From an uncultured Syntrophobacteraceae bacterium (GTDB taxonomy: Bacteria > Desulfobacterota > Syntrophobacteria > Syntrophobacterales > Syntrophobacteraceae), in NCBI GenBank assembly GCA_937889795.1, contig CALBZH010000766.1, positions 1 through 9,039 on the forward strand: a DNA stretch of 9,039 nt, read 5' to 3'. Of the stretch, positions 1 through 6,421 are shown piece after piece. The position numbers and the translations under genes are program-made. The notes below the pieces were generated by a model. That model saw only the letters and a list, made by a program, of their open reading frames with translations. It did no database searches and was not told the DNA's origin. Position 1 is the stretch's first letter. The number at the start of each line of letters is the position of its first letter.

Positions 1-104
1 TCGAAAAGTACTTCATGAATCGCCGTGGTGAAATGCACGATGTGGTGCTCATGATCAAGCGGCTGATCGTCCAACTGGAGGAAGAGATGTTGTATCTCTT
101 CTAA
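1..104 (+). CDS. C-terminal end of an unrecognised protein (partial)
   Basis: Reading codons from base 3 gives 33 residues followed by a TAA stop at 102-104; the start lies outside the window. The visible tail reads EKYFMNRRGEMHDVVLMIKR and then a Leu/Glu-rich stretch ending LYLF. It looks like an amphipathic helical C-terminus. I do not recognise the family. The codons look like those of real genes in this window, and the stop codon overlaps the stop codon of the convergent kinase gene (TAG on the - strand at 101-103), which is a typical tail-to-tail gene boundary. Both points support a real gene, but the fragment is too short to assign a role. Confidence 0.55.
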   Translation, partial: EKYFMNRRGEMHDVVLMIKRLIVQLEEEMLYLF

Positions 105-1723
105 GAGATCACCCGGTCCCGGGGCTCTTCCTCCCCGACTGGCTGAGCGGGCTGCCCGGCCGGTAACGTGACGACGACCTCGCAGCCTTCCCCGGGCTTG
201 CTCTTCACGTCGATGCTTCCGCGATGCCCTTTTACGATTCCATAGGAGATGGCCATTCCCAGGCCGGTTCCCATCTCCTTGGTGGTGAAAAACGGGTCGA
301 AGAGCTTGTTCAGGACTTCTGGCTCGATCCCTGGTCCAGAATCAATGACATGCAAGGCCAGCTGGGCTCGATCCTCGCTCCATTCCGAGCGAATCTGGAG
401 GACGCCGGTCTTGCCCATGGCTTCGGCGGCGTTCACCACGATATTGAGGATCACCTGTTTGATTTGGTCGCGGTCCACCATCAGGTGTGGAGCCCTGGAA
501 TCATAGTCCTTGTGCACCTCGATATTCTGAAACAATTCCTGGTTGGTGACCATCCGAAGCACTTCTTCAACGATCTCATGCACATCGACGGCCGCCTTCT
601 CTGGCGCCGTCTGGCGCGCGAACTCGAGAAGACCTCGGACGATGCTGCGGCATCGGACCGTTTCGTTCACGATCACGTTGAGATCTTGGTGCTGGCTGGT
701 TTCGGGAGGGAACTCGTCCCGGAGGAGCTGGCTGAAGGTGAGCACCCCCGTGAGCGGGTTGTTGATCTCATGGGCGACGCCGGCGGCCAGTTTGCCCAGC
801 GACGCCAGCTTTTCGCTGCGAACGAGCTGTTGCTGTGCATCCTGGAGGTCCTTGGTCCGTTCGCAGACCATCTGCTCGAGGCGAGTCCCCCACTCCGTGA
901 GGGACTGCTTGGCCCGCTTGAGCTCCCGGGTCATCTGGTTGAAAAACTGCGCGAAGATCCCCAGTTCGTCCTCCGTCCGGATGGGGATCTGGAAGTCGAG
1001 GTCTTCATGGGCAATCCGCTGGGTGCCTTCGATCAGCTCCCGCAGCGGCTGGTTCAGGAAGCGGTAGGTCAGGAATTTGATGAGGCAGGCGAGGGCCAGA
1101 GCGGTCGCAAGCCCGCTCATCAGCAGCTTGGCTTCCACGATTCGGACCCGCTCGTCCGTGGCCTGGAGGGAGACGTCGATGTCCAGGACTCCAAGCACCT
1201 TCTGGTCGGGAGGATGCACATGGCAGCTCGCGTTGTAGCAGTCGGGCTCATTGTAAATGGGATTGATCATCCCGAGCACCCGGTAGCCGGCCTGGGATCG
1301 AAAGATGCGGGTGCGCTCCGGTGTCTCGAGGCGCTCCAAGGGCTTTTCGGCGGCATGGCAGGCGGTGCACTGCTCGGCGTGCTTGTCGACCAGGCGGTTC
1401 ATCTCGGACCTGTCGGACGAGTAAATGATCTGCCCGACATAGTTGAAGATCCGCATCTTCTCGATGGACTGTTGCTTTCCGATGGTGTCGACGGTCTGGT
1501 GCAGCCGGTCCGGAGCGTAGAGCAGCATGTCGGCGCGGGAGGAAAGCTTGATGGTGTCGCTCAAGAGGCTAACGGTGCGGATGATCTCCTCAATGAGGTG
1601 CTCCCGCTGGTTCTTAATGGAAAAGTAGGTGTAGCCGCTCGTGAACGCGATGACGAGGACGCTCGTGAGCACGCTGATTTTGGTCCCGATGCGCTTGTAC
1701 CACGTCAGCCTCTTGAACCACAT
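101..1723 (-). CDS. Membrane sensor histidine kinase with a periplasmic di-haem (c-type) sensor domain
   Basis: This is a 540-residue inner-membrane sensor kinase. A TM helix at about 14-34 and a second at about 199-221 enclose a periplasmic domain of roughly 160 residues. That domain holds a canonical haem c motif CTACH (C119, C122, H123) and a second motif CYNASCH (C162, C167, H168), a CX4CH spacing known from tetrahaem cytochromes c3. HAMP (about 222-275) and a coiled coil follow. The catalytic core is complete: H-box VAHEINNPL with phospho-accepting H318, N-box with N431, G1 box DSGPGI (461-466), F-box FDPFFTTKE and G2 box GTGLGM (485-490). I chose the ATG at 1723 because GAGG lies 5 bases upstream; an in-frame ATG at 1777 would add 18 non-membrane residues and lacks a comparable site. 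It is transcribed divergently from the two receiver genes. Sensing of redox state or a diatomic gas through haem is inferred from the motifs. Confidence 0.93.
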   Translation of the reverse strand: MWFKRLTWYKRIGTKISVLTSVLVIAFTSGYTYFSIKNQREHLIEEIIRTVSLLSDTIKLSSRADMLLYAPDRLHQTVDTIGKQQSIEKMRIFNYVGQIIYSSDRSEMNRLVDKHAEQCTACHAAEKPLERLETPERTRIFRSQAGYRVLGMINPIYNEPDCYNASCHVHPPDQKVLGVLDIDVSLQATDERVRIVEAKLLMSGLATALALACLIKFLTYRFLNQPLRELIEGTQRIAHEDLDFQIPIRTEDELGIFAQFFNQMTRELKRAKQSLTEWGTRLEQMVCERTKDLQDAQQQLVRSEKLASLGKLAAGVAHEINNPLTGVLTFSQLLRDEFPPETSQHQDLNVIVNETVRCRSIVRGLLEFARQTAPEKAAVDVHEIVEEVLRMVTNQELFQNIEVHKDYDSRAPHLMVDRDQIKQVILNIVVNAAEAMGKTGVLQIRSEWSEDRAQLALHVIDSGPGIEPEVLNKLFDPFFTTKEMGTGLGMAISYGIVKGHRGSIDVKSKPGEGCEVVVTLPAGQPAQPVGEEEPRDRVIS

Positions 1724-1846
1724 GGTCGCCTCGTCGAGGAAAGTCGCGTGAAAGTGAGTGCAGCGCAATGCCGACAAAGCCCGGAGCCAGGCATTTCCAT
1801 CCGGGTGTGTGCTGTGAGCTTGTGAATTAGGTTACTAGAATTGGAG

Positions 1847-1875
1847 TTGACACGCAAGGCTGATTCCGCTACAAA
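1847..1875 (+). promoter_or_regulatory. Predicted sigma70-type promoter for the receiver genes
   Basis: A perfect -35 hexamer TTGACA (1847-1852) is followed after exactly 17 bases by TACAAA (1870-1875), which matches four of six bases of the -10 consensus. Transcription would start near 1882, leaving a leader of about 74 bases before the ATG at 1956. The site lies in the divergent region between the haem kinase and the receiver genes and points toward the latter. I saw no equally good promoter for the kinase on the other strand. This is a sequence match only. Confidence 0.6.
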
Positions 1876-1895
1876 TCACGACAATTTCCTGTCTC

Positions 1896-1948
1896 CTGAA
1901 AGGGGTTTCAGCCACATTGTGAACGTTTTCTCCTCATGGGCCTGGAGG
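1896..1948 (+). promoter_or_regulatory. Structured 5' leader of the receiver gene with possible Shine-Dalgarno masking
   Basis: Downstream of the predicted start site, CTGAAA (1896-1901) and TTTCAG (1906-1911) form a perfect 6-bp hairpin with a GGGG loop. It is followed by the small palindrome CACATTGTG (1913-1921). Closer to the gene, CCTC (1932-1935) is complementary to GAGG (1945-1948), part of the GGAGG ribosome binding site at 1944-1948, so the site could be partly sequestered. The stems are short, so a regulatory role is only a possibility. Confidence 0.3.
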
Positions 1949-1955
1949 TATGTGC

Positions 1956-2369
1956 ATGGCAACAAAGGGCAAGATCCTGATCGTCGACGATGACCCGGAT
2001 TTCGTAAAAACGACCAAAATGATTCTCCTTACGGACGGCTATGAGGTGTTCTGGGCTGGGGACGGGAAGGAAGGGTTGGTCAAGGCCAAGGAGCTGCAGC
2101 CTGATCTGATCATGTTGGACATCATGATGGAGACGCTTTTCGAGGGATTCAGCTTTCTCGGGACCATCCGGGATGCCGAGGAATACGAATCCGTGTCGAC
2201 CACCCCGATTCTGATGGTGTCCAGCGTGAAAGCCGACACGGGCTCTCGATTCTCGTTCGGAGACGAGCAGGATACCAGTGATGTGGCGCCAGACGAATAT
2301 CTGGATAAGCCCCTGAAGCCGAAGGAATTGCTGGAAAAGGTAGCCAAGATGATTCAGAAGCCCAAGTGA
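1956..2369 (+). CDS. Stand-alone receiver (REC) response regulator with an atypical phosphorylation loop
   Basis: This 137-residue protein is a single receiver domain with no output domain. The acidic pair D11-D12 (VDDDPDF), phospho-acceptor D55 (LIMLDIMM), switch serine S89 or S90 (LMVSS) and the conserved Lys K118 (LDKPL) are all visible. The loop after D55 reads MMETLFEGF instead of the usual MPxMDG, and there is an extra polar segment (about 94-112, TGSRFSFGDEQDTSD) before the Lys-Pro motif. From memory, receivers with this TGxxFS-type insert occur near hydrogenase and NuoEF-type redox operons; I could not check this. The GGAGG at 1944-1948 sits 7 bases before ATG 1956 but only 1 base before ATG 1950, so 1956 is the likely start. 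It probably passes phosphate between kinases or acts by protein contact. Its partner is not known. Confidence 0.92.
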   Translation: MATKGKILIVDDDPDFVKTTKMILLTDGYEVFWAGDGKEGLVKAKELQPDLIMLDIMMETLFEGFSFLGTIRDAEEYESVSTTPILMVSSVKADTGSRFSFGDEQDTSDVAPDEYLDKPLKPKELLEKVAKMIQKPK

Positions 2370-2450
2370 GACGGGGTCCGCGGGGGTGGACGGGCACGCT
2401 GAATCGCCGGCCTGAAATGCTGTTCCTTCTCGTTGTGTTCGGGGACGACC

Positions 2451-3554
2451 GTGGATGCTCCCAAAGTTCTTGTGATCGATGATGAGGAAATCGCTCGGAT
2501 TTCCTGCCAACGGGTCTTGAATCGGGAAGGCATCCAGGTGACCATGGCTTCTGGGGGGCGTGAAGGACTCGATATCCTCATGCGCCAGCCCCATGACTTG
2601 GTGCTGGTAGATCTCAAGATGCCCGAGATGGATGGGGTCGAAGTGGCGCGACGCGTCCGCGCGTTCGACCCCAATCTGGTGACGATCCTCATCACAGGCT
2701 ATGCCACTGTCGAAAGCGCCGTAGCGGTCATGAAAGAGGGCGCTTACGACTACCTTCCAAAGCCATTCACTCCGGATGAGCTCATCATCGTTGTGCGCCG
2801 CGGCCTTGAAAAGCGCCGGCTGGACCGGGAATCCCGTGCCCTCCGGGAAGAAAAGGCGGCCATGGAGCGTAACTTCGTGACCATGGTCACGCACCAGCTT
2901 CGCTCGCCGCTCGGGGCCATCTTCCAGTATATCGAGGTGCTCCTGAGCGACATTGGCGGAACGCTCTCCGAAATGCAGCGCGAAATGCTCGAGCGGGCTC
3001 GCGAGCGTTTGAATGGGCTGCTGCAGCTCATCAACGACTGGCTGGACATGAGCCGGCTCCAGGCAGGGGAGATCACACACCGGCTCCAGCCCGTCGCCCT
3101 GGCGTCCTGCGTGGATGCCGCTCTGGCAGGACTCGAATGGTCCGCCCGCGAGAAGGGGATCGAGATCAGCACCGAGGTTCCCGACGATCTCCCCCTGGTG
3201 GAGGTTGATCCGGATTCGTTTAGGGAGGTGCTGAGCAACCTCATCTCCAATGCGATCAAGTACAATCGTCCCAATGGGTGTGTTCGGATCCGCGCCTTCC
3301 AGCAAGAAGACTGGGTGGTCGTGGATGTTGAGGACGACGGATTGGGCATTGAAGAGAAGGAGATCCCGTTCCTGTTCGAGCAATTCTTCCGCAGCAAGTC
3401 CAAGGAGGTCCGGGGGCAACAGGGAACGGGGCTTGGGCTGGCCATCGTCGAGAAGATCGTGCGGGCGCACGGAGGGAAGATGCAGGTGAGGAGCCAGCTT
3501 GGGAAAGGTTCCACATTCTCGGTCTTCGTCAATAGGGCACACCCCCGATCATAA
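2451..3554 (+). CDS. Soluble receiver-histidine kinase fusion (REC-HisKA-HATPase)
   Basis: This 367-residue protein has no membrane segment or signal peptide and should be cytoplasmic. Residues 1-120 form a receiver domain of the NtrC type, with D10-D11, phospho-acceptor D54 in LVDLKMPEMDG, T82 and K104 in YLPKPF. A helical linker (about 118-140) leads to a HisKA domain with H148 in the box THQLRSPL, then a HATPase domain with N267 (SNLISNAIKY), DDGLGI (295-300) and GTGLGLA (325-331). The residue after the phospho-histidine is Gln instead of the common Glu or Asp. A receiver placed before a kinase suggests that an upstream kinase controls its activity; the neighbouring haem kinase is a natural candidate, but this is inference. 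The start is uncertain: GTG 2451 has a weak GGGGA 5 bases upstream, while an in-frame TTG at 2433 has no ribosome binding site. It follows the stand-alone receiver gene by 81 bases, probably in the same transcript. Confidence 0.9.
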   Translation: MDAPKVLVIDDEEIARISCQRVLNREGIQVTMASGGREGLDILMRQPHDLVLVDLKMPEMDGVEVARRVRAFDPNLVTILITGYATVESAVAVMKEGAYDYLPKPFTPDELIIVVRRGLEKRRLDRESRALREEKAAMERNFVTMVTHQLRSPLGAIFQYIEVLLSDIGGTLSEMQREMLERARERLNGLLQLINDWLDMSRLQAGEITHRLQPVALASCVDAALAGLEWSAREKGIEISTEVPDDLPLVEVDPDSFREVLSNLISNAIKYNRPNGCVRIRAFQQEDWVVVDVEDDGLGIEEKEIPFLFEQFFRSKSKEVRGQQGTGLGLAIVEKIVRAHGGKMQVRSQLGKGSTFSVFVNRAHPRS

Positions 3555-3573
3555 ACAGCTTCAGAGACTGACA

Positions 3574-3614
3574 TTGCACAAGGATTCGCTTGACGCAAGT
3601 GAAAATTTGTGCGA
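3574..3614. repeat. Long imperfect inverted repeat upstream of nuoE (operator or RNA hairpin)
   Basis: Bases 3574-3592 face 3596-3614 around a 3-base centre (ACG, 3593-3595). Of 19 facing positions, 14 are Watson-Crick, 3 are G-T and 2 are mismatched (3583-3584 against 3604-3605). The outer arms are TTGCACAA and TTGTGCGA; the inner arms are CTTG and CAAG. It lies in the 140-base gap between the receiver-kinase gene and nuoE. No T-run follows, so it is not a classical terminator. It could be a protein binding site or a transcript hairpin that sets the level of nuo messenger relative to the signalling genes. Confidence 0.5.
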
Positions 3615-3623
3615 GAAAATTTG
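3601..3623 (+). repeat. Direct repeat GAAAATTTG x2 in the nuoE upstream region
   Basis: The 9-mer GAAAATTTG occurs at 3601-3609 and again at 3615-3623, a 14-base period. The first copy overlaps the right arm of the inverted repeat centred on 3594. This is one of the few AT-rich patches in the region. A TTGACG at 3590-3595 could serve as a -35 element, but the best -10 choices (GAGAAA at 17 bases, GAAAAT at 19) are poor, so I do not call a promoter here. Confidence 0.35.
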
Positions 3624-3694
3624 CGGCGTAAAAGGCATTCGGGACAACTTGATCCGGCTGCCCGGCATTGCGGGAGCATGGACGGAGGAAGTGC

Positions 3695-4165
3695 ATGGAA
3701 TTCAATATTCAGGATGTCGATGCAATCATCGATCAGTGGGACCCCAGCCCAGCATCCCTGCTCCAAATCATGCTGGACATCAACCACCGCTATCACTACC
3801 TGCCACACGAAAGCATCAGCCGGGTGTCCGAAAGACTCAAGATGCCCATCAGTCAGGTCTACAGCGTGGCCAACTTTTTCAAGGTGTTCAGTCTCAAGCC
3901 CAGAGGTCGCTTCATTATGCATGTGTGTACCGGCACCGCCTGCCATGTCAAGGGTGGGCCACGCATCATCGAGCGGTTGGAGACGGAGCTGAGCTTGAAG
4001 CCAGGCGAGACTTCGGAGGATCTGTTCGTGACTCTGGAGACGGTCAACTGTGTGGGTGCCTGCGCGGCCGCTCCCGTGGTGGTTGTCGGGGAGACGACCT
4101 ACGCGGAAGTGACCCCCAGCAAGGTGACCGACCTGGTCAAAGGGTTGAGAGAAAGAGAGGCTTGA
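3695..4165 (+). CDS. nuoE: NADH-quinone oxidoreductase subunit E / HydC-like [2Fe-2S] protein
   Basis: This is the 156-residue 24-kDa subunit of the NADH dehydrogenase module. An N-terminal helical bundle (about 1-65, including LPHESISRVSERLKMPISQV) precedes a thioredoxin-like domain that binds the N1a [2Fe-2S] cluster through C78 and C83 (CTGTAC) and C119 and C123 (CVGAC). All four ligands are present and the length is usual for the family. ATG 3695 is preceded by GGAGG (3684-3688) with 6-base spacing; an in-frame TTG at 3668 lacks such support. It is the first gene of the complex I operon, with nuoF starting 10 bases after its stop. Family members with this architecture include NuoE, HydC of bifurcating hydrogenases and HndA; the presence of nuoABCDH downstream favours NuoE. 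Confidence 0.95.
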   Translation: MEFNIQDVDAIIDQWDPSPASLLQIMLDINHRYHYLPHESISRVSERLKMPISQVYSVANFFKVFSLKPRGRFIMHVCTGTACHVKGGPRIIERLETELSLKPGETSEDLFVTLETVNCVGACAAAPVVVVGETTYAEVTPSKVTDLVKGLREREA

Positions 4166-4175
4166 GGGAGAAACG

Positions 4176-6029
4176 ATGATGCGGCTGAACAGTGTTCATG
4201 ATCTCGAAGTCTTGCGTCAGCAGATCAATGAGAAGCGGAAGTCGGTCCGTAAGCGAATCAGAATATGTGGTGGGCCCGGCTGCCATTCCGGCGGCGGGCA
4301 GCATCTTATCGGCGCCTTCGAGAAGCTGCTGAGCGAAAAAGGGGTGGCCAACGACTACATGGTGACCGTGACCGGTTGCCATGGGTTCTGTGCCCGCGGG
4401 CCGATCATTGTCATCGAGCCGGAGAATGTGTTTTACGAGCGGGTCCAGGCAGACAGAGTCGCCGAGATCGTCGAAAAGTCGGTGCTGGCTGATGAGCTGG
4501 TGGAGGATCTGCTCTACGTCGATCCCTCAACGGGACAGAAGATCATCCGTGAGAGGGATATCCCCTTCTACGCCGGTCAGGAAAGGATCATCTTCAACGA
4601 TACGGGGTTGAACTGGTCCACCGAGCTCGATGATTACATCTCGCGCGGCGGGTATTCGGCCCTCGCGAAGGTGCTTTCCGGGATGAAGCCCGAAGAGGTG
4701 ATCGAAGAAGTCAAGCTGTCCGGTTTGCGCGGTCGAGGGGGGGGAGGGTTTCCCGCGGGTGTCAAGTGGGAGTCCTGCCGGAAGTCGAAAGGGGAGATCA
4801 AGTATGTGATCTGCAACGCGGACGAAGGGGATCCGGGCGCTTACATGGACCGTGCTCTCCTTGAGGGCAATCCGCACCAGGTCATTGAAGGCATGATCAT
4901 CGGGGCTTACGGCATCGGCGCCAAGGAAGCCTACATCTATTGCCGGTACGAATATCCCGTGGCCGTGAAAAATGGGCTGCGAGCCATCGAGCAGGCTGAA
5001 GCCTACGGACTCCTGGGGTCGAACATCCTGGGGACGGATTTTGGGCTGAAGCTGTTCATCACCCGCGGAGCCGGGGCTTTTGTGTGCGGCGAATCGACGG
5101 CTCTGATGGCTTCCCTCGAGGGCAAGATCGGCGAGCCGCGAGGCAAGCACATTCATACGGTCGAAAAAGGGCTGTGGCACCGTCCGAGCAACCTCAACAA
5201 CGTAGAAACCTGGGCCAGCGTTCCCCTGATCATCAACAAGGGTGGCAAGTGGTTCGCGTCTATTGGCACCGAGCGGAGCAAGGGCACGAAGATCTTCTCC
5301 GTGGTCGGGAAGATCAACAACCCGGGGCTTGTCGAAGTCGCCATGGGGACCCCCCTCAAGAAGATCGTCTACGACATCGGTGGCGGCATTCCGGGGGGCA
5401 AAGCCTTCAAAGCGGTTCAGACGGGCGGCCCATCGGGCGGCTGCGTTCCCGAGTCCCTGATCGATCTCCCGGTTGATTTCGAGAAGCTCAAGGAGGCCGG
5501 ATCCATGATGGGCTCCGGCGGCATGATCATCCTCGACGAGGAAACCTGTATGGTCGACGTTGCGCGGTACTTCCTCACCTTCTTGGTGCAGGAGTCCTGC
5601 GGCAAGTGTGTTCCATGCCGGGTTGGCGTCAAGCGAATGTTCGAAATCGTGGACCGGATGTGCGCCGGTCTTGCCGTTCCGGAAGACCTCGCCGAGCTCG
5701 AGAAGCTGGGCAGCACGATGCAGGAAGCGGCCTTGTGCGGTCTGGGAAAGAGCGCCCCCAATCCGGTTCTCAGTACGCTGAAGTACTTCCGCCATGAATA
5801 TGAGGCGCATGTCTTCGAGAAGCGCTGCCCGGCGAAGGTATGTAAGCCGTTGATTCGCTACGAGATCGACACGGACAAGTGCACGGGATGCGGGGTGTGC
5901 CGCAGAAAATGTCCGGAGAATGCCATCATCGGTGAGAAGAAGGAATGCCACTGCATCGATGAAGAGCTGTGCGTGCGCTGCGGTATTTGTATCGGGAGCT
6001 GTAAGTTTGGCGCCATCTATATCGAATAG
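4176..6029 (+). CDS. nuoF: NADH-binding flavoprotein subunit NuoF, HydB/HndC-like with extra N- and C-terminal iron-sulfur domains
   Basis: This 617-residue subunit is longer than the roughly 430-450 residues of canonical NuoF. Domains in order: a thioredoxin-like [2Fe-2S] domain (about 27-100; C31, C36, C68, C72); the 51-kDa flavoprotein core with the FMN/NADH glycine-rich motif GLRGRGGGGFPAG (183-195), NADEGDPGAYMDR (214-226) and CGESTALMASLEG (304-316); the SLBB region; the N3 [4Fe-4S] site C475-C478-C481 plus C521; and a C-terminal ferredoxin domain with two full CXXCXXCXXXC motifs (C569-C579 and C599-C609). It oxidises NADH (or reduces NAD+) at FMN and passes electrons to Fe-S clusters; the ferredoxin domain could exchange electrons with ferredoxin or a partner. 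This layout is that of HydB and HndC. GGAG at 4167-4170 fits ATG 4176 or the adjacent ATG 4179. The stop overlaps the GTG at 6029. Confidence 0.95.
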   Translation: MMRLNSVHDLEVLRQQINEKRKSVRKRIRICGGPGCHSGGGQHLIGAFEKLLSEKGVANDYMVTVTGCHGFCARGPIIVIEPENVFYERVQADRVAEIVEKSVLADELVEDLLYVDPSTGQKIIRERDIPFYAGQERIIFNDTGLNWSTELDDYISRGGYSALAKVLSGMKPEEVIEEVKLSGLRGRGGGGFPAGVKWESCRKSKGEIKYVICNADEGDPGAYMDRALLEGNPHQVIEGMIIGAYGIGAKEAYIYCRYEYPVAVKNGLRAIEQAEAYGLLGSNILGTDFGLKLFITRGAGAFVCGESTALMASLEGKIGEPRGKHIHTVEKGLWHRPSNLNNVETWASVPLIINKGGKWFASIGTERSKGTKIFSVVGKINNPGLVEVAMGTPLKKIVYDIGGGIPGGKAFKAVQTGGPSGGCVPESLIDLPVDFEKLKEAGSMMGSGGMIILDEETCMVDVARYFLTFLVQESCGKCVPCRVGVKRMFEIVDRMCAGLAVPEDLAELEKLGSTMQEAALCGLGKSAPNPVLSTLKYFRHEYEAHVFEKRCPAKVCKPLIRYEIDTDKCTGCGVCRRKCPENAIIGEKKECHCIDEELCVRCGICIGSCKFGAIYIE

Positions 6030-6040
6030 TGAGGAATGGC

Positions 6041-6421
6041 ATGCTGCCCAAAGAGCTGATGACAGATTTTCTGGCCGTTGCCCTGTACCTCCTGGTCGGG
6101 CTGGTCTTCGCAATTGTCCCGATCATCGTGTCTTCGCTGATCGTGAAGCGGAGCAAGGGGGCCAAGCGCGATGAGACGTATGAAAGTGGTATGCAGACCA
6201 TCGGGAGCGCATGGATCCAGTTTACGGTCGCCTACTACATTTATGCGCTGATCTTTCTAGCCTTTGACGTCGACGTGCTCTACCTCTTTCCGGTGGCCCT
6301 GGCCTATGGGAAGTACGCCATCCGGGATCTGGTGGAAGTGGTCATATTTGTTGGCATTTTGTCTTTGGCCATCGTCTACGCTTGGTGCAAAGGAGTGTTT
6401 GAGTGGGAATCCAAAAAGTAG
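6041..6421 (+). CDS. nuoA: NADH-quinone oxidoreductase subunit A
   Basis: This is the 126-residue membrane subunit at the junction of the peripheral and membrane arms of complex I. Three transmembrane helices are predicted at about 9-34, 60-85 and 96-116. The cytoplasmic-loop motif YESGM (47-51) and the second-helix motif [10 protein letters not shown] (75-84) identify the family. The second acidic residue of the latter is Asp (D78), where the conserved residue is usually Glu (E81 in E. coli). I chose ATG 6041 because GAGG at 6031-6034 gives 6-base spacing; a GTG at 6029, overlapping the nuoF stop, is an in-frame alternative that adds four residues. It overlaps nuoB by 19 bases, so the two are probably translationally coupled. 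Confidence 0.94.
   Translation: MLPKELMTDFLAVALYLLVGLVFAIVPIIVSSLIVKRSKGAKRDETYESGMQTIGSAWIQFTVAYYIYALIFLAFDVDVLYLFPVALAYGKYAIRDLVEVVIFVGILSLAIVYAWCKGVFEWESKK

Noticed and set aside
224..1825. Long open frame on the + strand opposite the haem kinase (533 codons)
   Set aside because: It is a shadow of the kinase gene caused by GC-rich codon bias; the translation shows no recognisable domain, while the opposite strand has every kinase motif.
1724..1900. Sigma54 promoter (GG/GC at -24/-12) in the divergent region
   Set aside because: No site with both invariant GG and GC elements at the right spacing was found on either strand.
1908..3542. Long - strand open frame opposite the two receiver genes
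   Set aside because: It has no family motifs and runs antisense across two clear signalling genes and the gap between them.
3574..3614. Rex redox-repressor operator
   Set aside because: Rex sites have TTGTG and CACAA halves close together in that order; here the order is reversed and the halves are far apart.
3574..3620. Rho-independent terminator after the receiver-kinase gene
   Set aside because: The hairpin is not GC-rich in its outer stem and is followed by GAGAAAATTTG, not a T-run.
4527..6113. Long - strand open frame opposite nuoF
   Set aside because: It is antisense to an unambiguous NuoF with all cofactor motifs; the protein looks like reverse-complement coding noise.
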